The notes beneath the pieces are model-generated. The model had not been told where the DNA came from. It ran no database searches and saw only the letters and a program-made list of their open reading frames with translations. The translations under genes and the position numbers were made by a program. From Christiangramia echinicola DSM 19838 (GTDB lineage: Bacteria > Bacteroidota > Bacteroidia > Flavobacteriales > Flavobacteriaceae), in assembly GCF_000423065.1 (NCBI RefSeq), contig NZ_AUHG01000018.1, forward strand, positions 1-64,000: a stretch of 64,000 nt of DNA, read 5' to 3'. Of this stretch, positions 1 through 8,089 are shown piece after piece. Within the stretch, counting starts at the first letter, position 1; every line of letters starts with the position of its first letter.

Positions 1-1828
1 AAGCATCAAGGTAAACTGTGATGTCCTGGGTAGTAACTACAGGTGCAATATTATCAACTACAGTAACCGTTGCAGTAGCACTGTCTGAGTTCCCATTGAC
101 ATCAGTTACAGTAAGCTCTACAGTATTAGCGCCTACATTGCTACACTCAAAACTGGTAATATCAAGCTCGTATGTATCAATAGTACAGTTATCAGTAGAG
201 CCGTTGTCGATCTGAGCTGTTGTAATCGTAGCTGATCCAGTTGTATCCAACTGAACAGTAATATCCTGGGTAGTAACTACAGGAGCTGTTACATCTTGCA
301 AGGTCAACACTAAACCGTCAGAGCCGTCACATGCACCTGTACCACTTGCTGTTAAGGTCAGGGTAACCGAGCCTGCGATAACATCGGAAGGAGAGGGATT
401 ATAGGTTGTTGAAAGTGCTCCTGCATCATCAAATATCCCGGTTCCGCTAGTGGTCCATAAAGTTGTTGAAGGAGATCCTGTTACAGAACCGCTGATTGAA
501 GCAGTTGCTGCCGGACAAATGGTTTGATCTGTACCCGCATCAGCTGTATACTTCCCAAGAATATTCACATCCGTAGAACCCATTCCAGTACCTGAACAGG
601 TTCCATTAGTTAAGGAAGTAATAGAATAAGTTGTAGTTGAAGCCGGTGATACAACTACCTCTATGGTTGTACCTGCTGCCCCGTTAAAAGGAACTCCACC
701 AGTTAAAGTTCCTGAAATTGTGCCAGATCCCGTGAGTACAATACTAAGAGTTGTACTTTCTCCCTGGCAAATATTAACATTATTGGGGCTAAGACTTGCA
801 GTAGGAGTTTCATTAATAATCAGAGTGACCGGAGTTCGGGAGTTGCTAACACAGGCGCTGCTGTTTTGAGATTCAGCATAATAAGTTTTGGAGCCTATTT
901 GACTTAAAGTTGGAGAAACGCTCGTACCCCCAGAAGAATTTTCAAACCATACTACTGTAGCTCCTGCTGGCGGCGTTGCTGTTGCAGTAAGTGTTTGAAC
1001 GGGTGTAGACGAGCATTCTGTTTGATCACCCCCACTAATTGGTGCCGCAGGTGAAGTACAGGTGGCTGTAACATTTACCGTTCCCGTTATAGAGGCTGTT
1101 CCAGACTGATTTCCAACACCGCCACAACCAGATGCAGTCACCGTAAAATCATCAGAACCTATTGGTGTAGAACCAGAAGTTGTAATTGTAAGCATTCTTG
1201 TATAAGAACCATTACCTCCAGGATAGATATAAGGATTAGAGCCTCCACTAAAAGCTGCAGTTGTTCCAGCAGGTAGACCTGATACAGATAAGGTTACGTT
1301 ACAACTATTATTATTACCATTAAGTTCGACTTCAACATCATAAGTTGTACTATTCCCTTGCTCCACAATTTGAGTTGAAGGGGTCAAGCTGACACTATTA
1401 GGTTTTGAATCCGTAAAATAAGCATATCCAATTTTACCTGTAGCTTGGCCGGTAACTTTGAGCCTCAATGAATCTCCCGGACAGTTACACACGGTCCAAT
1501 TAGTCACAAATGACCCGTTCTCGTCTGTAGTCACAGACCAGGGTGCATAAGATTGATCAGTGTGTGTGGTGTTACAAGGCTGAGTGAGGTTTTTAACCCT
1601 AAGTTCAACTAATTCAAAAGGTTCAAAACCACTTCCCGAAAATACCGCATTTGATAAAGGCGCATAATCATCCTTATCTGTATTAACAGTAATTCCTTCA
1701 TCGGACACCAATTCCGTCTCATTTATAGTTTCAGTCTGAGCAAAACTCAATGAGATACTTAAAAACAGAAAAACGTTAAGGCACAACAAACCTAACTTTT
1801 TACCTGTTTCGGGTAAAAATAACTTCAT
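1..1828 (-). CDS. Large secreted repeat-rich adhesin-like protein (N-terminal part, runs off the window)
   Basis: The reading frame is open from an ATG at 1828 to the window edge, about 609 codons without a stop. The N-terminus has a signal peptide: MKLFLPETGKK, then a hydrophobic stretch ending in SLSFAQ. A serine-, threonine- and glycine-rich region of Ig-like/PKD-like beta modules follows. Near the left edge, 80-residue repeats carry motifs such as VVTTQDITV, TDNC and VTDVNGN, like the HYR-type modules of flavobacterial gliding adhesins and T9SS cargo. Expected role, from family knowledge, is a cell-surface adhesin exported by Sec and type IX secretion. The C-terminal sorting domain lies outside the window, so T9SS export is an inference. 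Substrate or partner is unknown. Confidence 0.82.
   Translation of the reverse strand, partial: MKLFLPETGKKLGLLCLNVFLFLSISLSFAQTETINETELVSDEGITVNTDKDDYAPLSNAVFSGSGFEPFELVELRVKNLTQPCNTTHTDQSYAPWSVTTDENGSFVTNWTVCNCPGDSLRLKVTGQATGKIGYAYFTDSKPNSVSLTPSTQIVEQGNSTTYDVEVELNGNNNSCNVTLSVSGLPAGTTAAFSGGSNPYIYPGGNGSYTRMLTITTSGSTPIGSDDFTVTASGCGGVGNQSGTASITGTVNVTATCTSPAAPISGGDQTECSSTPVQTLTATATPPAGATVVWFENSSGGTSVSPTLSQIGSKTYYAESQNSSACVSNSRTPVTLIINETPTASLSPNNVNICQGESTTLSIVLTGSGTISGTLTGGVPFNGAAGTTIEVVVSPASTTTYSITSLTNGTCSGTGMGSTDVNILGKYTADAGTDQTICPAATASISGSVTGSPSTTLWTTSGTGIFDDAGALSTTYNPSPSDVIAGSVTLTLTASGTGACDGSDGLVLTLQDVTAPVVTTQDITVQLDTTGSATITTAQIDNGSTDNCTIDTYELDITSFECSNVGANTVELTVTDVNGNSDSATATVTVVDNIAPVVTTQDITVYLDA
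14..283 (-). repeat. Two copies of an 80-codon repeat module inside the adhesin gene
   Basis: The sequence around 14-43 recurs at 254-283 with only a few substitutions and a period of exactly 240 bp, so the frame is kept. It encodes the start of each Ig-like module (VVTTQDITV). More copies probably continue beyond the left edge. Confidence 0.7.
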
Positions 1829-2629
1829 AATATGCTGGTTTTAGTTAAGAACTAATTGTTAAATACCTGTAGGGATAGGTATTTTGAGAGTAGGTAATAA
1901 AAAAAGAAGGAGCTGTTTAGTTTAAAAATGTAAATTTCTAAATGTTAAGCAATTAACAAATTTTAAAGAATTGTTCAATAGAAAAAATAAATTTTTCGAA
2001 GAATAGTGATTTTTAATCGCTAAAAAGCATAGCTGCCTAATAACCAGGAATTAAGGATAAATAGATTATTATTAGCCGTCAAACCGGAATATGTATTCTG
2101 ACTATGAAGAAACCTCCTATTAAAAATTTTGCTATTGTTTAATCCAGCTTAGAAGAGAAAGACCATAATATTCCCATAGTCATGGAAATGAAGTAGTAAA
2201 TGAAAATCAAATATATTCTGTATTCGACTTAAGCGATAAATTTAAATACGATATACACCGCAAGAATTACACTAAGCCCAAGAATAATATTCCGGTAAAG
2301 ATTGCTATAATCCTGAATCATAATTTATTGGTCTTGACTGGTAGGATAAAATTAGAGATGATAAAAAGGTTAATTTATAAGGGTTTTCCCCTATTTCCTG
2401 TTCGAAATTTCTTTTATGCAAACAATAGACCCAAGTCTTATATTTCAGTTTTAGGCCTGCTTAAGGACTTTATTACAACTCCAAAGCATTGAGCAAACCT
2501 GGTATTTTATTAGACAGGATGAGAGTTGCCTGGTGCTCCCGCCTGAAAATAGAGTGTTCCGCTCCCTCTTGGAGTGAGCTTCATTTTCATTTCGCTAATA
2601 AGAGCAAACCTGGCTTTTCCGAGAAATGA
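1829..2629. other. AT-rich stretch with no supported gene
   Basis: No reading frame here has a plausible protein. The promoter of the minus-strand adhesin gene should lie within the first 150 bases. A 12-base word, GAGCAAACCTGG, occurs at 2491 and again at 2602, which suggests decayed repeat material. No RNA gene or mobile element was recognised. Confidence 0.5.
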
Positions 2630-2657
2630 AAAAGTCCGCACTATCATGCGGACTTTC
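2630..2657 (-). terminator. Rho-independent terminator of the tRNA-Arg transcript
   Basis: On the minus strand AAGTCCGCA, a 6-base loop and TGCGGACTT form a 9-bp stem followed by a T run. It begins about 10 bases after the 3' end of the tRNA. Confidence 0.8.
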
Positions 2658-2666
2658 TGCTTTAAG

Positions 2667-2740
2667 TGACCCCGGCAGGATTCAAACCTGCAACCCTCAG
2701 AGCCGAAATCTGATGCGCTATTCAGTTGCGCCACGGGGCC
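2667..2740 (-). tRNA. tRNA-Arg (anticodon UCG)
   Basis: The minus strand folds into a full cloverleaf. The acceptor arms GGCCCCG and CGGGGUC pair with one G-U. The anticodon stem UCAGA/UCUGA encloses the loop UUUCGGC, which gives anticodon UCG (CGA and wobble codons of the CGN box). The T arm GCAGG/CCUGC holds a UUUGAAU loop. The discriminator is A and CCA is not encoded. The anticodon was read by eye. A spurious 74-codon frame on the same strand overlaps it. Confidence 0.93.
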
Positions 2741-2815
2741 TATTTTCAGTTATCAGTTATTAAATTTTCAAATCAAACTTAAAAAGGCAATTCTGAAACT
2801 TTTCACTTTGCAATA

Positions 2816-3265
2816 CTAACTTAATTTCTTTCTTACGATCGTAGAAATAGTTTTTCCATCAGCTTTTCCGGCTAACTTCCCTGAGGCCATTCCCATAACT
2901 TTTCCCATATCCTGCATTCCTGAAGCTCCTGTTTCAGCAATGATCTTTTCAACCTCAGCTTCAATTTCTGCTTCGCTCATTTGCTCAGGCAGGAATTGCT
3001 CAATAACCTCAGCTTGTCTCAATTCAGGCTCGGCAAGATCTTCTCTCCCCTGTTCTTTATAAATTTGAGCGCTATCTTTACGTTGCTTCACCAGTTTCTG
3101 CAAAAGTTTATTTTCTTCCTCCTCGGTAAGTCCGTCTTTAGAAGAAGATTCAGTATTAGCCATTAATATTCCACTCTTTACGGCTCTTAAAGCCTCAAGT
3201 TTAGCACTATCCTTAGCTTTCATAGCGGCTTTCATTTCAGCCATCACTTTATCCTGTAAACTCAT
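2816..3265 (-). CDS. yqeY: GatB/YqeY domain-containing protein
   Basis: 149 residues, the usual length of the stand-alone YqeY family. It is a largely helical, Lys/Glu-rich N-terminal region followed by the GatB/YqeY tail domain. The family resembles the tRNA-binding end of the amidotransferase subunit GatB, but its cellular role is not settled. Recognisable features are the opening MSLQDKVMAEMKAAMKAKD, the central EEE and KQRKDSA segments, and the Gly/Ala-rich C-terminal end with MGKVMG and a final TIVRKKLS. The gene is monocistronic. A TAnnTTTG-like element (AATATTTG) lies at 3271-3278, just upstream of the ATG. Confidence 0.9.
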   Translation of the reverse strand: MSLQDKVMAEMKAAMKAKDSAKLEALRAVKSGILMANTESSSKDGLTEEEENKLLQKLVKQRKDSAQIYKEQGREDLAEPELRQAEVIEQFLPEQMSEAEIEAEVEKIIAETGASGMQDMGKVMGMASGKLAGKADGKTISTIVRKKLS

Positions 3266-3370
3266 AGTTGCAAATATTATTGGTGCGAAGATAAAATTTT
3301 CTACACGAAATTACTACTTATTTATCCCTTCAAAATTAAGTATATTCAAGGTTCTAAATCAAATTAAACC

Positions 3371-4276
3371 ATGAAACGAATTCTGCTTTTCCTTCTCTTT
3401 ATTTTATCTCTTCAAAGTATTGACGCTCAGGAAAAATATATTGATAGTCTTTTTAAAGTTGATCAAGTTAAGACAGAAATTTATGCCGAAAAAGAAAATG
3501 AAGAATTGATCATTGATCTTTATCAGCCAGTAAATTCAGATACAAAAAGGCCGTTGATTGTTTTTATGCATGGTGGTGGTTTTGCCGGTGGAAGCCCGGA
3601 AAACCCACAGGAAACTAAATTCGCTAAAATTGCTGCTTCCAAAGGATATGCTGTCGGTCTCATCTCTTACCGACTTAAAAGAAGAGACAAGGACTCTGGA
3701 TTTGGCTGTGATTTTGAAGCTTCAGGAAAGATCAAAACATTTCAACTGGCTGCAGAAGATTTTATGGATGCGGTTAATTTCATGAAAATAAACGCCTCAA
3801 AATTCAGCATTGACCCTGAATATATTATAGTAGGCGGAAGTAGTGCAGGGGCCGAGGCAGTTCTTAACGCAGTTTATAATCCAGATCTAATGTTTGAAAG
3901 CGAAGAGAACTATAAAGATCTCAAATTTTCAGCTGTGATTTCTCTGGCTGGAGCAATAGTAGATGCACGTTATATCAAAGAGAACAATGCGGTTCCCGGT
4001 ATATTCTTTCATGGAACTGAAGACAACCTTGTTCCATACGCGACTGCTCCGCACCATTATTGCGATTCAAACAAACAAGGATATCTAATACTGGATGGTT
4101 CTAAAACGATCGTGGAAAAACTTGATACGCTTAATACTTCCTATTTATTCTATACGTTCGAAGGTGCACGGCATGAGATTTCAGGAATGCCGTTTGAGTA
4201 CTTCCCGGAGGTATTTAATTTTCTGAAAGAAGTCGTTTTCGAAAAGAATAAGATACAATCAAAAATATATCAATGA
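3371..4276 (+). CDS. Secreted alpha/beta-hydrolase, carbohydrate esterase or lipase-like
   Basis: 301 residues with a signal peptide (MKRILLFLLFILSLQSIDAQ). The esterase fold is shown by the oxyanion-hole motif HGGG at residues 67-70, the nucleophile elbow G-S-S-A-G with Ser158, a later Asp in GTEDNLVP and a His in GARHEIS. This matches the BD-FAE/esterase-lipase superfamily. It probably removes acyl groups from a glycan in the periplasm or at the surface. It overlaps the next gene by 4 bp (ATGA), so the PHP protein and GH2 are very likely co-transcribed. Natural substrate cannot be read from the sequence, and a peptidase-like activity is less likely. Confidence 0.8.
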   Translation: MKRILLFLLFILSLQSIDAQEKYIDSLFKVDQVKTEIYAEKENEELIIDLYQPVNSDTKRPLIVFMHGGGFAGGSPENPQETKFAKIAASKGYAVGLISYRLKRRDKDSGFGCDFEASGKIKTFQLAAEDFMDAVNFMKINASKFSIDPEYIIVGGSSAGAEAVLNAVYNPDLMFESEENYKDLKFSAVISLAGAIVDARYIKENNAVPGIFFHGTEDNLVPYATAPHHYCDSNKQGYLILDGSKTIVEKLDTLNTSYLFYTFEGARHEISGMPFEYFPEVFNFLKEVVFEKNKIQSKIYQ

Positions 4277-5460
4277 GAAAATCTGTATCGGCGATAATAC
4301 TAATTATCAGCTTCTGTTGTTCAGTTTCTGTAAACGCTCAGGAATACCAATGGTATAAAGGTAATTTACATACACACTCCTATTGGAGCGATGGAGATGA
4401 GTTTCCAGAAATGATCATGGAATGGTATAAAAATCATGATTATCAATTTGTAGCATTATCAGACCATAATATTATCGCTGAGGGTGTAAAAGCCAAAACT
4501 ATTCCTCAGGAAAAACTTTATGAAAAAGCTTTTAAAAGATACCTGAAAAAATATGGAAAGTACGGTGTGAAATATCGGGAAACAGCTAAGGGTTTCCAGG
4601 TACAGTTAAAAACTCTCGAGGAGTTTAAACCCCTGTTCGAAGAACCTGAAAAATTCATGATCTTCAAAGCTGAGGAAGTTACTTCTTATCTCGATGACAA
4701 AGCCGTACATATGGGAGCAATCAATATCGAGAACCTTATTAAACCCGAAAAAGGTGCGACGATCGTGGAGCTTATTCAGAATAATCTGGATGCTATAAAG
4801 GAGCATGGAGAAAAAATAGGCAAACCGGTGATGCAGCATCTTAACCATCCCAATTTCACTTTTGCGATTTCAGCCGAAGATATTATTCAGTTAGACGGGG
4901 AACGCTTTTTTGAAGTTTTCAATGGCCATCCTTATGTAAATAACTACGGTGATAGCATCCACGATAGTACTGAAAAAATGTGGGATCAGGTGAATATCGC
5001 CTACTATAATATGAATAAACCATTATTGCTGGGGATCGCTACAGATGACAGTCATCATTACCATCAGTTCAGTTCTAAATGGAGTAATGCCGGCCGTGGC
5101 TGGGTAGAAGTAAGATCTAAAGAATTAAAGCCAAACAGTATCATTACTGCTTTAGAGAATGGAGATTTTTACGCCAGTACAGGTGTGGAACTGAAAAATT
5201 TGACCTTTAAAGAAAACAGGATCTCCTTGGAGATAAAAACCGAAAAGAAAGTAAATTATAAAATTCAGTTTATTGGCGTAAAAAAAGGAAAGACCTCCAG
5301 TGAAATTCTAAAGGAAGTAGAAAATACTAAAACAGATTATAAGCTTCCAGATAATGTCCTATTTGTGCGAGCAAAGATTATCTCAGATAAATTGAAAAAG
5401 AATCCTTATAAAAAAGGTGATAAAGAAGTAGCCTGGACACAACCTGTCATTAAAAACTAG
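4273..5460 (+). CDS. Secreted PHP-domain (metal-dependent phosphoesterase-like) protein
   Basis: 395 residues with a signal peptide ending NAQ. The PHP fold is shown by H33-x-H35 (NLHTHSYWSDG) and D64-H65-N, which are metal ligands in this superfamily. Further metal-site candidates are HLNHPNF and TDDSHHYH in the second half. The C-terminal 100 residues look like a beta-rich accessory domain. Cytoplasmic PHP proteins are phosphoesterases, but secreted versions like this occur in PULs without a proven reaction. The gene lies between an esterase and a GH2 enzyme with a 4-bp overlap and a 3-bp gap, which suggests a role in glycan breakdown. The substrate is unknown. Confidence 0.75.
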   Translation: MRKSVSAIILIISFCCSVSVNAQEYQWYKGNLHTHSYWSDGDEFPEMIMEWYKNHDYQFVALSDHNIIAEGVKAKTIPQEKLYEKAFKRYLKKYGKYGVKYRETAKGFQVQLKTLEEFKPLFEEPEKFMIFKAEEVTSYLDDKAVHMGAINIENLIKPEKGATIVELIQNNLDAIKEHGEKIGKPVMQHLNHPNFTFAISAEDIIQLDGERFFEVFNGHPYVNNYGDSIHDSTEKMWDQVNIAYYNMNKPLLLGIATDDSHHYHQFSSKWSNAGRGWVEVRSKELKPNSIITALENGDFYASTGVELKNLTFKENRISLEIKTEKKVNYKIQFIGVKKGKTSSEILKEVENTKTDYKLPDNVLFVRAKIISDKLKKNPYKKGDKEVAWTQPVIKN

Positions 5461-5463
5461 CCC

Positions 5464-8037
5464 ATGAAATTTTCAAAATATTTACCAATACTTTTAATTC
5501 TTCTATGCAATTCAATTTCTGGACAACGACTCGTAAAAACAATGAACTCCGGGTGGGAATTTCAATTAGAAAATTCTGAAACTCCAGAAACGGTGAACAT
5601 TCCGCATACCTGGAATGCTGAAGATGCGTTTCAGGAAAATGCCGAATATTTTCGTGGTAAGGGGATTTATAAGAAGCAAATGACAGTTCCAGCAGCATGG
5701 GAGGAACAATCGGTTTTTCTAAAATTTGAGGGAGCGAATCAAGTCACTAAATTATTTATAAATGATAACCTGGCGGGAGAACATACTGGAGGCTACACTG
5801 CTTTCGTATTTGAAATATCTGAATTTCTGAAATTTGGTTATACAAATGAAATAAGGATCGAAGTTGATAATTCACATGATCTGGATATCCCACCTCTTGA
5901 AGCCGATTTCAATTTTTACGGCGGAATTTATCGTGATCTGGAATTAATCATAACCGGAAAAAGTCATTTTAATTTCGAGGGAGAAGCCGCCGGAAACCTA
6001 ATCGTGAAAACACCTGAAGTATCTAAGGACAAGGCAAAGATCAATTTTTCAGGAAGTCTCATACATTCTGAGGATAGCGAATTAAAACTCCAAATAGAAA
6101 TTTCAGATCCTTCCGGAAAAAAAGTTTCAGAATATGAAAAAGAAGTTGAGACAGAAGAGTTCTCTGTAGATTTCAATTTAAATGATCCAGCACTATGGTC
6201 TCCCGAAGATCCAACTTTATATGGATTATCGGCAAAATTGATCGATACTGATTCAGGTGAAGTTGTTGATACTTATTCTACAAAATTTGGATGTCGCTGG
6301 TTTAAAGCTGATCCTGAAAAAGGTTTTATACTAAATGGTAAACCTATAAAACTTATTGGAGCTAACAGGCATCAGGATTTTGAGAATATGGGAAATGCAG
6401 TTCCCAATTCTATTCACAGAAAAGATTACCAGATGATCAAAGATATGGGTGCTAATTTTATAAGGACAGCTCATTATCCGCAGGATCCTGAAGTTTATAG
6501 ACTCTGCGACGAACTTGGATTACTTGTCTGGACAGAAATTCCTGTGATCAATGATGTAACAGATTCTGAAGCGTATCACCAGAATTCCGTAAATATGTTG
6601 CGTGAGCAAGTACTGCAACTTTATAACCATCCTTCAATCGTCTTTTGGGGATATATGAATGAGATCTTTATCAGGCTTGTTTTCACTGGAGATATGAGTG
6701 AAGCTGATAAAAAGGCTAAGATCGAGACTTCGGTGAAATTAGCTGAAAAATTAGAGGCCGAAACTAAAAAACTTGATTCCTCCAGGTTAAGCGTAATGGC
6801 ATTACACGAAAATGAACTTTATAACACTTCTGGAATTGCAGATATCCCTGATGTTATTGGTTGGAATCTTTATTTTGGCTGGTATACCCAGGGACTGGAA
6901 AATCTTGGAAAATTCCTGGATCAGCAACACGAAAAGTATCCTGAGAGACCTATCTTAATTTCAGAATATGGACCAGGTAGTGATTCCAGAATTCAGACCA
7001 ATGATCCTAAACCATGGGATTTTAGTGAAGCTTACCAGCTAAAAAGTCATGTAAGTTACCTTAACCAGGTCATTGCAAGAACTTATATGATTGGAATGGC
7101 AGCATGGAATTTTGCCGATTTTGGTTCTTCCGGAAGGCAGGACAGCAGGTCCTTCATTAATCAAAAAGGGTTGGTGAATTTCAAACGGGAGCCGAAGGAT
7201 ATTTATCAGTACTATAAAGCCAGGCTCGTAGATGAAGACCTGGTATATATAGCCGGACGAAATTTTGAAAACCGAATTATAAAAAAATCTGAACCGGTTA
7301 AAATTAAAGTTTTTGCCAATAGTGAGAATGTTCAATTAAGTGTGGATGGCAAGAAAGAATTGACTTCAGATGTTATAGATAACATTGCGGAATTCAACCT
7401 TAATCTAACAGAAGGTGATCATCGTTTAAAAGCAGTTTCTGGAAACGCAGAACATTTCAGAAATATTACTGTTCAGTTTAGAGAAAACCTACTGGATAAT
7501 ATTGCCGCTTCTCCCCTACTCATTAATACTGGTAGCCATAGTGATTTTATTGACGAAGAAACCGGAGAGATCTGGATAAGTGACCAGGAATATTCAAGAA
7601 GTTTTGGATATGTTGGCGGAGAAACATTTCAGCAATCTGATAATAAATTCCAGGGAAGCGCATCCAATATAAAACTTACAACAAAAGAACCGCTTTATCA
7701 AACTATGAGAGAAGGTCTGGATGCTTATAATATTAATGTGCCTCAAGGCAAATATCGCATTTCATTATTAATGACAGAACCTAACCGGTCTGCCTCCACT
7801 AAAAGTATTTATAACCTGGGATCAGACGCTAAAACCACATCAGAAGAAGCAAGAGTATTCGATATAATGATCAACGGAAAAATGGTCGAAAAAGATCTTA
7901 ACCTGGCAGCTGAATACGGGATCTTAACCGCTGTTGAACTAAATTATATAGTTGAAACCAAAGATAATATTGAAGTGCAATTCAAAAGTAGTTCTGGAAA
8001 ACCTGTTCTTTCTGGGATCAGAGTAGAAAAACTATAA
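5464..8037 (+). CDS. Glycoside hydrolase family 2 (beta-galactosidase type)
   Basis: 857 residues with a signal peptide (ISGQ). The order is a sugar-binding jelly roll (from about residue 30), an Ig-like domain (about 180-275), a TIM barrel (about 280-590), then further beta domains. The general acid/base is Glu400 in WGYMNE and the nucleophile is Glu501 in ISEYG, both placed as expected for GH2. Family members are mostly exo-beta-galactosidases, and some are beta-glucuronidases or beta-mannosidases. It is the last gene of the plus-strand trio, so acetylated or substituted galactosides are possible substrates. Exact specificity cannot be told. Confidence 0.88.
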   Translation: MKFSKYLPILLILLCNSISGQRLVKTMNSGWEFQLENSETPETVNIPHTWNAEDAFQENAEYFRGKGIYKKQMTVPAAWEEQSVFLKFEGANQVTKLFINDNLAGEHTGGYTAFVFEISEFLKFGYTNEIRIEVDNSHDLDIPPLEADFNFYGGIYRDLELIITGKSHFNFEGEAAGNLIVKTPEVSKDKAKINFSGSLIHSEDSELKLQIEISDPSGKKVSEYEKEVETEEFSVDFNLNDPALWSPEDPTLYGLSAKLIDTDSGEVVDTYSTKFGCRWFKADPEKGFILNGKPIKLIGANRHQDFENMGNAVPNSIHRKDYQMIKDMGANFIRTAHYPQDPEVYRLCDELGLLVWTEIPVINDVTDSEAYHQNSVNMLREQVLQLYNHPSIVFWGYMNEIFIRLVFTGDMSEADKKAKIETSVKLAEKLEAETKKLDSSRLSVMALHENELYNTSGIADIPDVIGWNLYFGWYTQGLENLGKFLDQQHEKYPERPILISEYGPGSDSRIQTNDPKPWDFSEAYQLKSHVSYLNQVIARTYMIGMAAWNFADFGSSGRQDSRSFINQKGLVNFKREPKDIYQYYKARLVDEDLVYIAGRNFENRIIKKSEPVKIKVFANSENVQLSVDGKKELTSDVIDNIAEFNLNLTEGDHRLKAVSGNAEHFRNITVQFRENLLDNIAASPLLINTGSHSDFIDEETGEIWISDQEYSRSFGYVGGETFQQSDNKFQGSASNIKLTTKEPLYQTMREGLDAYNINVPQGKYRISLLMTEPNRSASTKSIYNLGSDAKTTSEEARVFDIMINGKMVEKDLNLAAEYGILTAVELNYIVETKDNIEVQFKSSSGKPVLSGIRVEKL

Positions 8038-8074
8038 AAAAAGCCCTGGCTCCAACAGGAAACCAGGGCTAATT
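8038..8074 (-). terminator. Terminator at the end of the PUL operon
   Basis: AGCCCTGG and CCAGGGCT form an 8-bp GC-rich stem with a 13-base loop. On the minus strand it is followed by seven T. It lies 16 bases after the GH3 stop codon. The plus strand has no good T run, so it mainly ends the minus-strand operon. Confidence 0.82.
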
Positions 8075-8089
8075 AACAAACCAAAACGT

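Noticed and set aside
2060-2160. Short peptide frame near 2104 (MKKPPIKNFAIV)
   Set aside because: Twelve codons with no terminator, codon bias or partner gene; likely chance.
2510-2734. 74-codon minus-strand frame
   Set aside because: It overlaps the tRNA-Arg and its terminator completely.
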